The notes beneath the pieces were generated by a model that had not been told where the DNA came from, did not search any database, and saw nothing but the letters and a program-made list of their open reading frames with translations. The translations under genes were made by a program, and so were the position numbers. A stretch of DNA of 64,000 bases from the NCBI GenBank assembly GCA_903865435.1, contig CAIPJS010000077.1:1-64000 (forward strand). Direction: 5' to 3'. Below, piece after piece: positions 63,314 to 64,000 of the stretch; the stretch's first letter is position 1; each line of letters opens with the position of its first letter. Source of the stretch: an uncultured Bacteroidota bacterium (GTDB lineage: Bacteria > Bacteroidota > Bacteroidia > Chitinophagales > Chitinophagaceae).

Positions 63314-64000
63314 ATGAAAAACACAATCAAGCGCCTACTGCTATTCCTTTCTTTTTTCATTTCAATTCAATTGCAATCGCAAGTTTTTACTACAAGCGCT
63401 AATGGCATTTTAAAATTTGAACAAAGTTCTTTTTCTAAAAGTCCCATTGCAACTTCTGAAAAAAATAACATTGCAACCATTACAGTAAAAGCGAATACTC
63501 AATTTCAGACCATCGAAGGATTTGGCTATGCTTTAACAGGTGGTGCTGCTCAATTAATAGATCAGTTGCCTGTTATCAAAAAAAATGCATTATTAAAAGA
63601 AATTTTTGGTAAAGGTCCAAAGGATATGGGCATAAGCTATATTAGAGTGAGCATGGGGGCCTCCGATTTAGATGCACATGTATTTAGTTATTGTGATTTG
63701 CTACAAGGAGCTACCGATAGTGCTTTATCGCATTTTTCATTGTCAGAAGATACTTTACATTTAATCCCTATTTTAAAAAGGGTATTGGCCATTCAACCTA
63801 ATTTAAAAATAATGGCATCTCCATGGAGTCCTCCAATTTGGATGAAATCTAATTTAAATTCAATGGGCGGGTCTTTGCAAAAAAAATACTATGCTACTTA
63901 TGCTAATTATTTTGTCAAGTATATTAGAACAATGCAGGAGCAGGGCATACCCATTTGTTCTATTACCATGCAAAATGAGCCAGAACATGGAGGCAACAAT
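63314..64000 (+). CDS. GH30 family glycoside hydrolase, 3'-truncated by window edge
   Basis: The first 229 codons are visible, from ATG 63314. The product has a signal peptide (LLLFLSFFISIQLQSQ), then the GH30 core: TIEGFGYALTGGAAQLI, SYIRVSMGASDLD, KIMASPWSPPIWMKSN and TMQNEPE, in which the Glu is the acid/base catalyst. This fits glucosylceramidase or beta-1,6-glucanase-type enzymes; the nucleophile Glu lies outside the window. It is probably a secreted glycosidase. It may belong functionally with the SusCD locus, but pxpB and TSUP lie between. Confidence 0.9.
   Translation, partial: MKNTIKRLLLFLSFFISIQLQSQVFTTSANGILKFEQSSFSKSPIATSEKNNIATITVKANTQFQTIEGFGYALTGGAAQLIDQLPVIKKNALLKEIFGKGPKDMGISYIRVSMGASDLDAHVFSYCDLLQGATDSALSHFSLSEDTLHLIPILKRVLAIQPNLKIMASPWSPPIWMKSNLNSMGGSLQKKYYATYANYFVKYIRTMQEQGIPICSITMQNEPEHGGNN

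Overview
The window is a contiguous piece of a low-GC Bacteroidota chromosome, most likely a member of the Chitinophagales/Chitinophagaceae. The evidence is a SusC/SusD pair, Bacteroidota-type omega subunit (RpoZ), DUF4835 and DUF4296 proteins, A-rich leaders without Shine-Dalgarno sequences, and repeated TAnnTTTG -7 promoter boxes. The genus cannot be fixed from the sequence alone.

Region 1 (1-13.7 kb) is the translation superoperon: the 3' part of fusA, then rpsJ, rplC, rplD, rplW, rplB, rpsS, rplV, rpsC, rplP, rpmC, rpsQ, rplN, rplX, rplE, rpsN, rpsH, rplF, rplR, rpsE, rpmD, rplO and secY, followed by map. The usual continuation (infA, rpmJ, rpsM, rpsK, rpsD, rpoA, rplQ) is absent; a flavoprotein gene and rpsA follow instead. 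A 282-nt gap between rpsJ and rplC is rich in hairpins and looks like a structured leader RNA.

Region 2 (18-45.8 kb) is mostly housekeeping in short operons: bamD-rpoZ, a DUF4835/DUF4296 pair, peroxiredoxin, an RlmI-type methyltransferase, grpE-dnaJ, a reverse-strand operon (symporter, O-methyltransferase, glucosaminidase, hpt), a LOG-family hydrolase, a second reverse operon (deoxynucleoside kinase, FAD oxidase, small barrel), trpS divergent from recG, then pepP-pssA-purS-rsmI, an M1 peptidase, rsmG with a glycosyltransferase, tgt, an LptF/G permease, a eukaryotic-type citrate synthase and tRNA-Ala(GGC).

Region 3 (45.9-64 kb), after the tRNA, is more accessory. It holds an outer-membrane receptor, then a 5-oxoproline utilisation set on the reverse strand (pxpB-TSUP and pxpC-pxpA-NRAMP). 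About 11 kb of forward-strand DNA splits that set in two and carries SusC, SusD, an FG-GAP/ASPIC-UnbV lipoprotein and a vanadium-haloperoxidase-like lipoprotein. The window ends inside a GH30 glycosidase gene.

The most unusual non-coding signal is a family of double-hairpin elements. Two stem-loops flank a nearly invariant CTCTAATGATTTTTAA spacer. Copies occur after fusA (two), after the peroxiredoxin gene (three in tandem plus a remnant) and, degenerate, after dnaJ. Three genes also have -7 boxes so close to the start codon that their mRNAs should be leaderless.
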